Positions 1-11,435 of a stretch of DNA of 64,000 nucleotides are shown here, piece after piece (positions within the stretch are counted from its first letter, which is position 1; each line of letters opens with the position of its first letter). This DNA is from Sinotaia quadrata (taxonomy: Eukaryota; Mollusca; Gastropoda; Architaenioglossa; Viviparidae). The notes below the pieces were generated by a model. That model was not told the origin of the DNA and did no database searches. It worked only from the letters and a program-made list of their open reading frames with translations. The DNA is taken from contig CM054181.1 of the NCBI GenBank assembly GCA_028829895.1, positions 46,065,759 through 46,129,758 of the forward strand, written 5' to 3'. The translations under genes and the position numbers were made by a program.

Positions 1-3
1 CTT

Positions 4-185
4 TGTATGTGGATGACTAGGAGACATTGTATGTGGATGACTAGGAGACTTTGTATGTGGATGATTAGGAGACTTTGTATGTGGATGACTAGGAGACATT
101 GTATGTGGATGAATAGGAGAATTTGTATGTGGATGAATAGGAGATTTTATATATGGATGATTAGGAGACACTACTATTTGGGTGA
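4..185. repeat. 24-bp minisatellite, about 7.5 copies
   Basis: Tandem units built on tgtatgtggatgactaggag. Because 24 is a multiple of three the array is open in one + frame and gives an eight-residue repeat (MWMTRRHC-like). This is a translated repeat, not a gene. The array runs off the left window edge. Confidence 0.95.
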
Positions 186-226
186 GTAAAACGAATTATT
201 TGATGAGTGGAGTAAAGTAGTTTCAG

Positions 227-267
227 GATGGAGCTCAACATTTTAATGTGCAGAATAGGTTATTATG
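227..267 (+). CDS. possible short internal exon of the left-edge + strand gene
   Basis: A 41-nt stretch lies between a tttcag acceptor and a perfect consensus donor (ATG followed by gtaagt). Read in phase 0 it gives DGAQHFNVQNRLL and leaves two bases (TG), which is compatible with the second frame of the exon at 1628. The polypyrimidine tract is weak and the piece is very short, so it may be chance. No homology was recognised. Confidence 0.22.
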
Positions 268-317
268 GTAAGTAAAATGAAGTATTTTGATGAGAGAACG
301 CAATAGCCTTTGATTGT

Positions 318-432
318 ACACTGGAATATGTTGTTGAAATAAAAACATTGAAACAGATAGTTTCATCTTCACTGGAATATGTTGTTGGAAAAAACCCATT
401 GAAACAGATAGTTTCATCATCACTGGAATCAC
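318..432. repeat. 51-bp tandem repeat, about 2.2 copies
   Basis: Units begin cactggaatatgttgttg and contain attgaaacagatagtttcat. Copies start near 319, 370 and 421. Between 433 and 1000 I see only AT-rich sequence with a T-run at about 824-852. Confidence 0.85.
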
Positions 433-1009
433 AGGAGGGATAAAGTTCAAGTGCCCATATGAAATAATAAAATTCTACTCATACCTAAGAAAAGATCTAA
501 AGAAAACTATAGTTGGCAATAATAGAACATTAAAATGTTAATAACAATATTGGCCGTACCTCATTTAAAATCTGTCAATAAGATGAGCAAATGCCGTTAA
601 GAAAACCAAACTAACATAATATCTATTGCTTCTATAGCGCAAAAAGCAATTAGCAACAAGAATTGTTGTCATGTTTTTATTCTTTAAGCACTTCCGTTAT
701 CAATATCAATACCTCTTCAGTTACCATCTTCATGTCACATTTCAAAAATCAGCTGCAATGATTAACATGCCCAGTTATCAAACTCCTAGAGGCCATCTGG
801 ATCAGTTACCAACCTTTCAATGTTTTTTTTTGTTGTTGTTGTTTTTTTTTTTAACAGACAATATATCAACTATCAACGGTTTCTGAGATCATTTATCAAC
901 TTATCCTGCCTTAGTTACCAAAAGAGATGCATATGAGGATTGATGATTTTAATAATGTAGATTCTGTAAATACTTCATCAACTACTGTCATTGTTTTGTT
1001 TAGTATAAC

Positions 1010-1165
1010 TTTCTTCCTTCCAAACTTCCTCCCAAACTTCCTTCCTTCCTTCCTTCCTTCCCCCCAAAATTTCCGTCCTTCCTAACTTCCTCCCAAACTT
1101 AATTACTTCTTTCCTTCCAAACCTACTCCAAAACTTCCTTCCACACTTCCTTCAAAACTTCCTTC
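1010..1165. repeat. CTTC-rich polypyrimidine tract
   Basis: Irregular runs of cttcc and ccaaacttcc on the + strand. It is a low-complexity tract with no open frame of interest. Confidence 0.85.
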
Positions 1166-1200
1166 ATTTCTTTCGATTTTTTATCTTGCGTCATTGTTTT

Positions 1201-1209
1201 CAGGTGAGT
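1201..1209 (+). other. possible recursive-splice (zero-length exon) site
   Basis: A T-rich tract (ttttatcttgcgtcattgtttt) runs directly into CAG followed by GTGAGT, so a 3' splice site abuts a 5' splice site. This is the known ratchet-point arrangement of long animal introns. It lies 420 bp before a strong acceptor at 1627 on the same strand. One such match could be chance. Confidence 0.25.
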
Positions 1210-1289
1210 TTTCACTTATTTTTGCTTACTTTAATCACTATCCGTTATATTTTTATAATTGTAGTTAACTCCCATTGTATCTACATGCT

Positions 1290-1510
1290 CCAAATAAGTA
1301 CCCAATTTACCTGCATCTAATTTAATCTAATCTGTACCTTTATACCTGCATATTCTAAAAATAACGTTATACTTGGCATGTTCTAATCAATACCTGTTCT
1401 GTCTGCAAAATCAGTACCCATTATACTTACACCATTCAGTATAGGTTATGTCTGCATAATGCAATCAGTACCCATCTGAATATTCAAATCTGTACCCGTT
1501 ATACCTGCGC
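1290..1510. repeat. degenerate minisatellite
   Basis: Decayed units of roughly 30-45 bp share the words aatcagtaccc, ttatacctgc and gcatattcta. The copies are too diverged for a firm period. Confidence 0.55.
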
Positions 1511-1627
1511 TTACATGTTTGCGAGCATGTATTCTTACTTGAACAATGAAGTCGCGGGAACATTTTTCTAATAACCACCCACCTCTCGACCTACGATTTA
1601 ACCACACTCTCTCTCTCTCTTCTCCAG

Positions 1628-1747
1628 GCGGCAGGAGTCTGCAAATGGCCGGAGACGTTCCTTAGTGTTCTGATACGCGGCAAATTATTTACTTGGTGTC
1701 ACGTGATAGAAAACATACCCTCTCCGGTCGCTTGCGCAATTTTTTAG
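1628..1747 (+). CDS. candidate 3'-terminal exon, unknown product (partial)
   Basis: The acceptor is very strong: a long CT-rich tract (ctctctctctcttctccag) ending at 1627. From it, phase 0 stays open for 39 codons (starts AAGVCKWPETFLSVL, ends PVACAIF) to TAG at 1745-1747. Phase 2 instead gives RQESANGRRRSLVF and a stop, and this frame fits the small exon at 227-267. An AATAAA hexamer at 1995-2000 is suitably placed for polyadenylation. The patch is richer in GC and CpG than its surroundings. I do not recognise the product and cannot decide the frame. Earlier exons would lie outside the window. Confidence 0.38.
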   Translation, partial: AAGVCKWPETFLSVLIRGKLFTWCHVIENIPSPVACAIF

Positions 1748-1810
1748 AGCATGGGAAAGCAAACGGCTGCACGTTTGTAGCCTAGGAGTTTACCAAAAAT
1801 ATAGGATGGA

Positions 1811-1860
1811 GTGTGTATGTGTGTTGGGGTGTGTGGGTGTGTGTGTGTGGGGGGGGGGGG
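1811..1860. repeat. GT/G-rich microsatellite ending in a G run
   Basis: Imperfect gtgtgt and ggtgtgtg units pass into a run of G. From here to 2597 I see a CRE-like tgacgtca at 2155-2162 and otherwise AT-rich sequence without exons. Confidence 0.9.
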
Positions 1861-2597
1861 AAGACGCGAGTAGCGTACCCTAATCAAATGAGACTTTATG
1901 CTGCACTTTTAAAAACTGACTGACAAGGTAGAGTCTGGCTCCGCACTCCAAGAACATCGAAAAAACCAGACTAATGTGTGTTCTGTTAAAAAAAAATAAA
2001 ATAAGCGAAGTTCGCTGGTCCATTTCACAAGAAATAATGAACTACAGTTAGAAATGTGCTAACGTCTGTTTTCGAGTTTTAGAATAATTTCAAACAACCT
2101 TTCTTTTCATGCTTCCAAAAACATTTCACTCATGGCTTACCTAACTTGATTAATGACGTCATATTCGACGCATTCTGCGTTTGGGGAACTAAGGATTGGT
2201 TTCTTATGCTGCAACCATAGCAGCAGCTGGCATCGTCTGATGACTTCAATATCACTTACGGGAACTGTTTGAATGTTCCGTCCAAGGTTTAAACATTACC
2301 AAAAAAAAAATCTATAAAACTATTAACGATTGTACTTTTATAATACTAATTAACAAAAAATTTTAAAATATGTACCTAAAGACAATTCAAATCATTTGCA
2401 TTTCTATAATCTGTTCTCAGTCAGACTGACCCACACTGTCTAAGCTCACATTGCTTACTGCAAAATATGACTAACAATTTGCGATTAAACAGAAATATTT
2501 TTATTTATAATACAGCCATACTTAATCAAATATCAAGCAGATAAATATAAAGTGAGTGACGAGAAGTTTTGGAAATGATTGACAAAATGGGAGCAGT

Positions 2598-2733
2598 ATC
2601 ACGCTCATTAAGAATGATTAACTATTTTGTGGCTGGATTATGCTCCATTAAGAATAATTAACTAAGTCATGTTAAGATTGTGCTCCATTAAGAATGATTA
2701 ACTACGTCATGTTGAGATTATGCTCCATTAAGA
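2598..2733. repeat. 40-bp minisatellite, about 3.3 copies
   Basis: Units tgctccattaagaatgatta start at 2641, 2681 and 2721, with a diverged copy before them. The array abuts the retrotransposon relic on its right. Confidence 0.85.
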
Positions 2734-2744
2734 TGACGGTAATG

Positions 2745-3260
2745 ACTGAGCTCGGTTTGCACTGGTTAAGAATAAGGTGAAGCCTAGATGACACAGCACA
2801 TTCACTTGATAGCTCTGAGGTACCACCAAATGACTGCTAAAAATATCTTCCTTTTTATGAATCAAGAGACCATTCTTCCAGCAAAACTCAGTAGCTTTGC
2901 TGGAAGATTTAGACACATACAATCATGAGAGATTGGTCTTCTCTTGACATTTTTCTAGAGAATGATCTGTCAATTGTGCTGCCCTGAGGAGGGCCTTTCC
3001 CCTCTCAGGTTTAGCAACAGTGTGTCAGTTAGAAACCTTTATCTGTCCTGCCATGACTGAGTCTGGTGTGACTTCCTGGTGACACACCCCACCAATGACA
3101 GTTTCATCTAATGATATTGGCACATCACCTTCACCCTTGCCATTGACCAATCTTGGTTCACCTTGCATACCTTCACACAATCACTTAGCTTCAGCTTCCT
3201 GTGCTACATCTTGCCTCTGTGTGAGTATGCACATATTGCCGAGTGCATTTGGGGTGTCCT
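2745..3260 (-). pseudogene. decayed Ty3/gypsy-type pol fragment (RNase H-integrase junction)
   Basis: On the minus strand the stretch around 2922-2760 reads EFCWKNGLLIHKKED then HLVVPQSYQVNVLCHLG. This is the pattern of the region next to the H2C2 zinc-binding domain at the start of Ty3/gypsy integrases (aromatic-NGLL-R/K, LVVP, aromatic-R-VL, HLG). Upstream on the minus strand (about 3260-2950), several frames give CILTQRQDVAQEAEA, like the linker that joins RNase H to integrase. The frame is broken by stops and shifts, and the usual LAHD-GH segment has collapsed. No LTRs were found nearby. Assignment is by motif only. Confidence 0.6.
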
Positions 3261-3831
3261 CACCATTGAGAACATATTTACATCATTTGATAGCACTCTT
3301 AACACAATTTACTAGACATAAAACCTGAATGTGTCCACATACATACTTGCTATCTATGTCACAATGGCTACTTTGTCCTTTACACCATTGCCTAAAGTGA
3401 TTGTTTGAATCTGTCAAGTGGAGACACTTTCTTTCACTAGGTTTAAAAAATACCAGCATAAGGAGTGTTCAAGGTCTGGTTACTCTGACAATTTATATAA
3501 CAATTAAATTTTAAAATAGGGAGAGGTCAATTTACGCTGCCGCACACTCAAACAGGTTAGACAAACATCAGGATACCCACTCAAACAAGTTAGATATACA
3601 CCAGGATATCTATGCTTGTGGAAATCCTGAAACTTTGGAGATTTGAAACTGGAAACTGGAAACATGAAACTTCGAAATCTTGAAACTCGAAAGAGGAAAC
3701 CAGTCATATCACTGCAATGTATCAGATAATAGCCTAAATGTTTTGTTCAGCTAAATACAATCTCATACATCTACTGGCATGCAGTTCAGAATTACACATG
3801 CTGTAATACACATTCTTGGAAAAGAATACAA

Positions 3832-4075
3832 TATAAATATAAAATGAGAAATATTATTTAATAATTACAAAGGGAAAATTTCAGTCTAAAAGAACACGCT
3901 TAAATATAAAACGAGAAGTATTATTTAATAATTACTAAGGGAATATTTCAGTCTAAAAGAACGCGCTTAAATATAAAACGAGAAGTATTATTTAATAATT
4001 ACAAAGGGAAAAGAATACAACTTAAATATAAAATGAGAAGTATTATTTAATAATTACAAAGGGAAAGTTTCAGTC
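3832..4075. repeat. 54-68 bp tandem repeat, 4 copies
   Basis: Units contain aaatataaaacgagaagta, ttatttaataattac and tttcagtctaaaagaac. Copies begin near 3835, 3903, 3971 and 4025; the third lacks part of the unit. I see no genes in 3260-3830 or 4076-4610. Confidence 0.9.
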
Positions 4076-4611
4076 TACAAGAAAAACAGTCATTATTTCC
4101 ATTTACTCCTCCAAACTGCATTTCTATCATATCTGCCTGAAAATACGTTATTTAATGTGCCAAATTAACTTACGTCTGTTGAATTTTGCTAGAGTCAGCA
4201 GTTCAGAAAAATCCCCTACTTTTGTCCATTCATCAAATTTAATGGCATATAACTTTATATTAAGCGTATCCTTCTTTCTCAGTAAGTTTTATTTACATTA
4301 CGATTTCCTAGAGATTGGCATCTCATATATATCTTAGGTTTGTGACATAGTCCACCTGTCTGTTATGCTTATTGTGACCAATAGCTTGATCTTCTGTCAG
4401 CTTGATAATGTACACCATTGCTTGCTGTCGCCAATTCTTGATAGTGTACAGCATAGTTAGCTATTATCAGACCTAGGTAGCGTAAGTCATAGCAGGCTGT
4501 TATTAGACCCTGATAGCGTGCGTCATAGCACCGACCATTTTACCTCTCAAGGAACTCAGATTGACCGACCTTAGAAATCACTCACTCACACAAGAATACC
4601 TATCTATTTTC

Positions 4612-4765
4612 ACGAATGATACCTTGATGGTTTTAACATGGAAATAAACTGTATGGTATTCAATGATATCTTGATGCTTTTAACATGGAAATAAACTGTA
4701 TGGTATTCAATAAGACCTTAATTATTTTAATACAGGAACAAACTGTATGGCATTTAATGAGACAG
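4612..4765. repeat. 52-bp tandem repeat, about 3 copies
   Basis: Repeated words are ttttaacatggaaataaact and gtatggtattcaat, with progressive divergence to the right. From 4766 to 6110 I see no convincing exon, element or RNA gene. Confidence 0.85.
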
Positions 4766-6111
4766 AGTTAAAAGTTTAGCAAAGATTGTTCAAAGGAATA
4801 AGGAATCAAAGGTTGAGAGTTATATGACAAAAGATACAAAAGTTCAAATTATATGTATAACAAATAAGGTTAAACTTAATAAGTGTATATATGCTCATGG
4901 ACAGAAGTATTAATTGTACAATTTCTAATGACTAATTGAAGATCAAACAGTAATAATAAATACATTTAGTAGGTTGCATCTATTCCGTCTTAAACTAAAC
5001 GTCTGAAAAAATTAATAACTGATTGATTAAAGAAAGGAGTGACTGTTTAATGAGTAGTGATTGAGTGATTGATAAAATAAACGACTGACTTATAGAAATA
5101 TTAATAAAAAAATATATTACTCTATTCTGAAGAATGGAATGAATAAATGGTTGAATATACAAGTAATAAATAGCCAGGAAGCCATAAATTGTGATAGATA
5201 ATTAGAAACCTTTTCTTTAACTCTTTCCCAAATTAGGCCCTTCTCTAATTTCAAGAAACTAATCCATCTCTTGGTACCTATGCACCCATCTAATGCTGGA
5301 AGTGAGTCGTAAGAAGAAATAAAGAAATCAGTCACTCTTCACTTTTATCCATGTGCGAAATCAGCGAATGTCGCAAGTGAATTTGAAGCAGAAATAAAGC
5401 AGTAACGAAAATCAATGTTTAGTTTATGAAACACTCTTAAGTCAAAAGGGCACGAATTCATACAAATGCACAATATACAATTAATGCAAACTAATTATTA
5501 GCCCATGTCTGCACATACATAACACCACTCCTAGGCAGCAAACACCGAAATGTGTGCGCGAAGTTTGTTGACAAAAACAATATATTTAGTGTCAGATTTA
5601 ACCCTGCCAGTAAAACAGGTGGTTTTTAAATAATTAGAATTCTAGGCTCACACTCTGAAAGCTTTATTTGCAGCATCGTAAGAAGTGCAAGCACAAAGTA
5701 CACAGGCAGATGATGTTTCTAGATGAAATAACATGAAAGGAGCTGTGGGTAAGGTGGTCGTGGTGGTGGGAAAATAGCGATTACATCACTAACAATTCCG
5801 CAGAACCTAATCGCTTTCAGAGCTTAAACTCAATTTTACTCTCATATTTTCAGGTTGAGTTTTCCTTAAAATTGGAATAGGAACTCCTGAATGAATAGCA
5901 TTCAGCATATACAAGAAGCAGCTTCACTACACCCCCATATTGAAAGCGACATAGGGATAAAATTTAGGAAGGCAATATTTTCAATTTTGGCTTTAATGTC
6001 GTTCTTAAAGGTCTTAGGCATAGTTTGAAAATTACCTATGGTATTTGTACAGCAGTACGTGTAAATGTGTGCGAATGTGAATGAGTGAACTATTTATAGT
6101 GTACTCAAATA

Positions 6112-6112
<1 letters not shown>

Positions 6113-6170
<58 letters not shown>
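6113..6170. repeat. (GT)n microsatellite
   Basis: Near-perfect GT dinucleotide run. It generates a translated poly(VC) frame, which is not a gene. Confidence 0.98.
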
Positions 6171-6173
<3 letters not shown>

Positions 6174-6709
6174 AACACCTTTTATGCGCAAGTGCGTCCA
6201 AAAGCAGCAGATTTTATATTCAGCACTGGAAGAGTACACTTTCATTTTTATTGAAAGAAGAAAAGTGTATATCTGTTTCCTATGTCAGTGAATGCGTTGA
6301 AGAAAATATGTGGAAATAAAAATAATTTATTTGTTTTTAATATGCTGTTGTATGTCTGCAATTAGCCATTGCCTGACGTTTCGCAATAAATGGCAACAAA
6401 TTAGGTCAGAGTCTGATCCGATAAGAGGTCTGTCTGCCATGACCGACTGGATACCAGTAAGACACGTTGAACATAGTTGGAAACACATGCAACAAATGAC
6501 GTTCGAAAGGCGAAACAACAAAAAAATACTTAGCATTCTTCAAAGGCTAATTCACCTATCGTGAAAAAATTCTAATTTTCGGATAACATAAAGAAAAGAT
6601 TGTATATAATCAGCTTTAAAAATCTCATAATGTTTATTTTTAAGTCATTTAGATGAATTTTACGGTAAGCAGACTAAAAGTGTAGTTTCTTGTAATTAAT
6701 TGCATGAAG

Positions 6710-6711
<2 letters not shown>

Positions 6712-6760
<49 letters not shown>
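6712..6760. repeat. (GT)n microsatellite
   Basis: Perfect GT run. The sequence between 6171 and 7190, apart from this run, is AT-rich and has no supported feature. Confidence 0.97.
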
Positions 6761-6761
<1 letters not shown>

Positions 6762-7194
6762 CTGATAATATTTATGTATGTTTGTGCGTGTGGCCATAAC
6801 ACTTTGACAAGCATATATATTCGGTTGATTATGTGTTTGATAATGTTCTGGTATATGTGTATCTGACTGTGATTATATATATGTGTGTAGTTGATATTGT
6901 TTTAGCTACTTTGACATTTATTGTTTCATCGCTATACCACTTAGGTACATCCCTCTCTACAATGCAAGCACTACTGGAAAACAATCAAACGTATTTTCAT
7001 TTCTTCTTTGAGCTCTGGAAGTCGTTAGACTATGTACACACCCTTCTGACTCAGAAGAATTACTAAATTTCAGCACAACGCCAAGTACTTCGTTTCTTGA
7101 ATTATTAATAAAATATTTTTCCCGCATTTATTTTTCTTCTGAATATTTTTAATATCCAACTTTCCTTGTGCCTGGCAAACAGTCTCCACTTGTA

Positions 7195-7417
7195 CTCGTT
7201 GTAGTGTTTTCATTACACGTGTAAAACCTGCTCGTTGTAGTGTTTTCATTACACGTGTAAAACCTGCTCGTTGTAGTGTTTTCATTACACGTGTAAAACA
7301 TGCTCGTTGTAGTGTTCTCATTACACGTGTAAAACCTGCTCGTTGTAGTATTCTCATTACACGTGTAAAATCTGCTCGTTGTAGTGTTCTCATTACACGT
7401 GTAAAACCTGCTCGTTG
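7195..7417. repeat. 36-bp minisatellite, 6 copies plus a partial copy
   Basis: Units ctcgttgtagtgttttcatt followed by acacgtgtaaaacctg start at 7195, 7231, 7267, 7303, 7339, 7375 and 7411. Each unit carries an acacgtgt palindrome. On the minus strand it is open in frame and gives a 12-residue repeat (MRTLQRAGFTRV), which I take as a repeat artefact. Confidence 0.95.
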
Positions 7418-7810
7418 TCTTCTTCTTATACTACCTTTTCGTGTTCTTGGTAAAATCGCGATAATTATTTTTCGTACAGTCATCTTATTTTTAAGGACAT
7501 ATATTGTGTGTATATATATATATTTTTCTAGGTTTTTAATTGTTGTTATTGTAATGGTGTAACCGCTTTCTTAGTTCTTGACGTAATCGCTCATATTGTT
7601 CTTGATATACATGCTTCTTATGCTCTTGGTATATTCGTTGTTTTGGCTATTGTCACTATGATGTAGCCTTGGGTAGTGTTTTATTACACTCACATAAACA
7701 CCTGTTTGCAGTATTGTGACTAATGTGTAAGCTCTCTCTCGGCATACGCACACACGCACGCACGCACAGAAATTTCGTGCAGGTATTCCCCACTCTGCAG
7801 TTCACTCTGC

Positions 7811-8107
7811 TAAATGTAACCTGTTCTAGTTAGGTCTGTCCACGTCACTATGGATCTGGTGACCTAACGAGGTCTGTTTGTGTCAGTTTGGGTGTGGTTA
7901 CGGTCTAGGTAGGTCTGTCCACGTTATTAAGACTGTGGTGACGTTCTAGTTAGTTATGTCCGCGTCATTAGGAGGGGTGACGTTCTAAGTAGGTCTGTCC
8001 ACGTCACTATGGGTGTGGTGGACGTTCTAACTGGCTATCTGTGTCATTAGAGTATGGTGATGTTCTGGCTAGGTCGGTCCGCATCACTCTGGATCAGGTG
8101 ACGTTCA
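7811..8107. repeat. about 41-bp degenerate minisatellite, about 7 copies
   Basis: Units resemble gttctaggtaggtctgtcca followed by cgtcactatgggtgtggtga. Copies start about 41 bp apart from 7821. The units are diverged but unmistakable. The flank 8108-8837 holds no supported gene; a minus-strand frame at 8456-8722 was examined and rejected. Confidence 0.8.
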
Positions 8108-8837
8108 AATAATTTTTCTTTCATGCACCTGTACATATGGGATTCCGTAAATATGAAGCAACCTGATCTTCACGGAACAGTGATGTTACCTTTTTTCTAG
8201 AAACAAATAATGCCAGAGCCTGTAGCAGGCCGTCAGTTTCAGACGAAAGGAAAAAAAACAATAGCAGTCAGGATAATAGTACACGTAACATTAATTGTTC
8301 CCTGACTATTTTCTTTTCTGTTTCCTTCTGACTTTTCCATGTGAGTATTATGATATACTCGGGGCGATTTGATCAATTTGAGAAGAAAATAAATTTCGTA
8401 GAAATATAAAACTTGATTTCGAATGGTGGTTTATATTCAACGAGCCACTTAAAATCTACGAAACTAAAGTACAAATAATTGTAGTCTTTCTACTGTTGTC
8501 GTTGACTACATCAGCACGTACATATTTATTTCCATGCAGTGAAGGTGCGTTGATGGACTGCAAATGGACGCCACAAGCATGGTGTTCATATTTTAGGTGC
8601 CTGAACCAGCTAGCTTCTTTGTGAAAATATTCTGTTACTCTCGTAACTAAGGTGACCCAGAGCCGATTTAGATATTCGATTCCTTTTATTTCGCTAAGGG
8701 AATGGTGAAACAGTATAATCACTTAAAAATAAATATTTGCGAGGGTAACTCAGAGTACAAGGAATATATAATTTAGATTCCCTTTGCTGTCATGGCCGAC
8801 TTATAACACTGAGAAGTCGACATAGTGCATCAAGAGC

Positions 8838-9050
8838 TCTTACGAACTGTAGAGACACGTGACACTGATCCCTACTATTGTCTCTTACGAACTGTAGAGA
8901 CACGTGACACTGATCCCTACTATTGTCTCTTACGAACTGTAGAGACACGTGACACTGATCCCTACTATTGCCTCATACGAACTGTAAGAGACACGTGACA
9001 CTGATCCCTACTATTGTCTCATATGAAAATTAAGAGAGGCACCTGACATT
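8838..9050. repeat. 45-bp minisatellite, about 4.5 copies
   Basis: Units tcttacgaactgtagagaca plus cgtgacactgatccctacta start at 8838, 8883, 8928 and 8973. A decayed fifth unit starts near 9018. Confidence 0.93.
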
Positions 9051-9249
9051 GACATCTGGTATTGTCAAGAACACTGCCTACTTGTCAAAAGAAACCAAAT
9101 TGACATCCCTAAGAATGCCTCTGGGACACAGATGTCATCCATGCTTGTCCCTAATTTCGTTTGTATTATCCATTACTGTAGCGATTTTTAACTTTAAACA
9201 AGAGATGTTAATTTTCACATATATAATTATAGACAGGATGGAAAGAAAC

Positions 9250-9385
9250 ACCTGTGACGTCATTATGCTCAATGAGCTCAAATATTGACAACCTTGCCAC
9301 CTAAAGTTATCATTTATGACGTCATTTTCTTTAATGACGACAGGTCAATAAAAGACAAAGGTTGGCGCCATCGAAGATGACGACG
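9250..9385. promoter_or_regulatory. paired CRE palindromes with a YY1-like site
   Basis: Two full TGACGTCA palindromes lie at 9255-9262 and 9317-9324. A ggcgccatc word (reverse GATGGCGCC, YY1-like) lies near 9366-9374. The grouping suggests a regulatory region, but no exon is visible beside it. Confidence 0.3.
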
Positions 9386-10020
9386 GGTATTGTTGGGTAA
9401 AGAAAAATAATGTCTTCGTCAATTCATAGAGAAGGCAAGACAAAGTTTTTCATGAGAAATTGCCTGACATTTCATTCTTGAAGCAATAATGTCTTACAAA
9501 ACATAGTTAATGTTGCTCTCTGTGTTTTCACGTTGTGTTCTTGAAATGAATTTCTATTAGAGTGCAGTTTTGCATTAGTGTGTCTATGAATATGTAAAGA
9601 TGATACCCTGGGGACAAGTGCATGCCGTTTGATCACTTACATAGATCTACCTTTTCTTCTGTTGTACTTTTTAACCCAGTGACTGTCTTCTCTTCAAACG
9701 CAATTGTCAGGCAAGGGTCAACGTACGCATGCACGAACGCATACTACGTGAGCAGTGGCACAACAGTCAAGGCCACCCGTCACAGGCAGTGTTTTAAGTG
9801 GACATGGAACTAAACCCAAATTAATAGGTAGTCTTTCTGATGGTCTGATGCTACGAAAATTGCCTTTGGCAGTGTAGCTCTGTAAATTGGCGGACGTGTG
9901 GTTGCACCGCAAAATCAATTTTCAGCCACTCTTTATGCGAGCTCCAGGTCCATGGAGATCGGCAACCTTCGGCGTGTTCAAAGAAAAGGAACGGCAGTGG
10001 GTTATAGCAAACATATCATT

Positions 10021-10110
10021 GTGCAGCGGAAGTGACATTGACAAGTCTGTTCGCTAGTCATGCGCAGGGCAATCGTATTGACGTCAGCTAGCTATTTCCG
10101 GTTTACTTCA
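10021..10110. promoter_or_regulatory. TATA-less promoter-like motif cluster
   Basis: Within 85 bp there is an ETS-type GCGGAAGTGA (about 10027-10036), an NRF1-like CATGCGCAG (10059-10067), a full CRE TGACGTCA (10079-10086) and a second ETS-type TTTCCGGT (10095-10102). This combination is typical of broadly expressed TATA-less animal promoters. Direction is unknown; on the + strand it would lie 15 kb before the first recognised CIMIP1 exon, whose 5' exon is missing. Confidence 0.45.
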
Positions 10111-11029
10111 CTTCGCAAATGTTCGAATTAATGTATTTGATTTCTAGCGCCAGGAACGAAAGCAGCAAACAAAACAAGACGTAGAACTTTTTTCCTCCCA
10201 ACCACCCCACCCCCATCTTACCCTACCTCATTTCAGAACAAAAAGCAGCTGACACAAAGAACCACGGATTTGTTTATCCAAGCCCTAAAACAAACCACAT
10301 AATACATGCACGCTATTTACTTATCTTTACTTTTGTATCCAGAATGCAACACTGCACTTTTCAATTACGCTTGCTGCTTGTGAGGAAACCTTCAGGTGCC
10401 GGGTAGCAGAAGGAGCATGACACGGGAAACTCCCATTCATTGCACGTGAACCGGCGCCGCAACGGCTAAAGCTTTGTAGGAAAGCCGTGTTCTTTTATTC
10501 TTCCTATCTACTTCGACACACTTTTGTTGCGGCTTGCTATAATATTTCCACCTCTACCTCAGTGATACTAAAGATGACGACGACGATGATAATAGTAAAT
10601 AAATAACAATGAAAGTGAGAGTACATAAAAGGATCAAGCGGTTGCATTATTTATCTCCACCCGTAGGTTGAGCGGGGTCACCATTCCCACTTTAAGTGAC
10701 AATCGGACTCCGGCGAAATCTGGATAGGACAGCAAAGATGGACAGAATGCAAATAAAGGTAGCAATGGAATAGTTAGAATGGAAATATGGGTACTGGGCA
10801 AATAAGGGAGCCAGCGGAATAGAGGCAATTGGGAAGAAAAAGATTTCCGGGAAAGGGTGGTGGATGTGGGGAGAAGGGTAATGTGGAGGAAGCGAGGTAT
10901 TTGCCAACCAAAGGATTTCTGTCATGGCGGTCTTTCACGAATATAAATGTCCTATTTCATATTCACCTCAGCCCGATTTCTGAACCCATAGGCCTTAATT
11001 CATTGCACATGTCTCACCTTGAGGGTGCT

Positions 11030-11330
11030 AAATTATATATATATTCTTTTAAAACTAAATTATATATATTCTTTTAAAGCTAAATTATATATATATATAT
11101 ATACTTTTAAGCTAATTATATATATACTTTTTAAGCTAAATTATATATCTACTTTTTAAGCCATATTATATATATATTGTTTGAAAGCTAAATTATATAT
11201 ATATTCTTTTAAAACTAAATTATATATATTCTTTTAAAGCTAAATTATATATATATACTTTTAAGCTAATTATATATATACTTTTTAAGCTAAATTATAT
11301 ATATACTTTTTAAGCTAAATTATTCATACA
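11030..11330. repeat. AT-rich higher-order tandem repeat
   Basis: Units ctaaattatatatatattct and tttaagctaaattatatata recur with a period near 28 bp. A block of about 160 bp is itself duplicated. The preceding 10111-11029 holds no convincing exon. Confidence 0.88.
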
Positions 11331-11435
11331 TATTTCGTGTTAATTTATTAATATAAATTTTGTGTTAAATATTTATACATGTTTTGTGCTAAAGTAATTG
11401 TACACGTTTGTTTTTATACACTATTTATACACATT

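Noticed and set aside
4..185. 60-residue frame of MWMTRRHC repeats
   Set aside because: It is the translation of a 24-bp minisatellite; no promoter, splice site or non-repeat sequence supports a gene.
7195..7417. Regular 36-bp repeats considered as a CRISPR array
   Set aside because: Units are contiguous with no unique spacers; this is a eukaryotic minisatellite.
7070..7483. 137-residue minus-strand frame with 12-residue repeats
   Set aside because: It is created by a 36-bp tandem array with a period divisible by three.
8456..8722. 88-residue minus-strand frame reading FRHLKYEHHACGVHLQ
   Set aside because: Protein-like in places, but no convincing acceptor or donor and no recognised homologue.
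10118..10182. Start codon MFELMYLISSARNE after the ETS/NRF1/CRE cluster as the missing CIMIP1 N-terminus
   Set aside because: Phase could fit exon 25010, but the donor (gtagaa) is poor and the sequence lacks the conserved IW before KDH.
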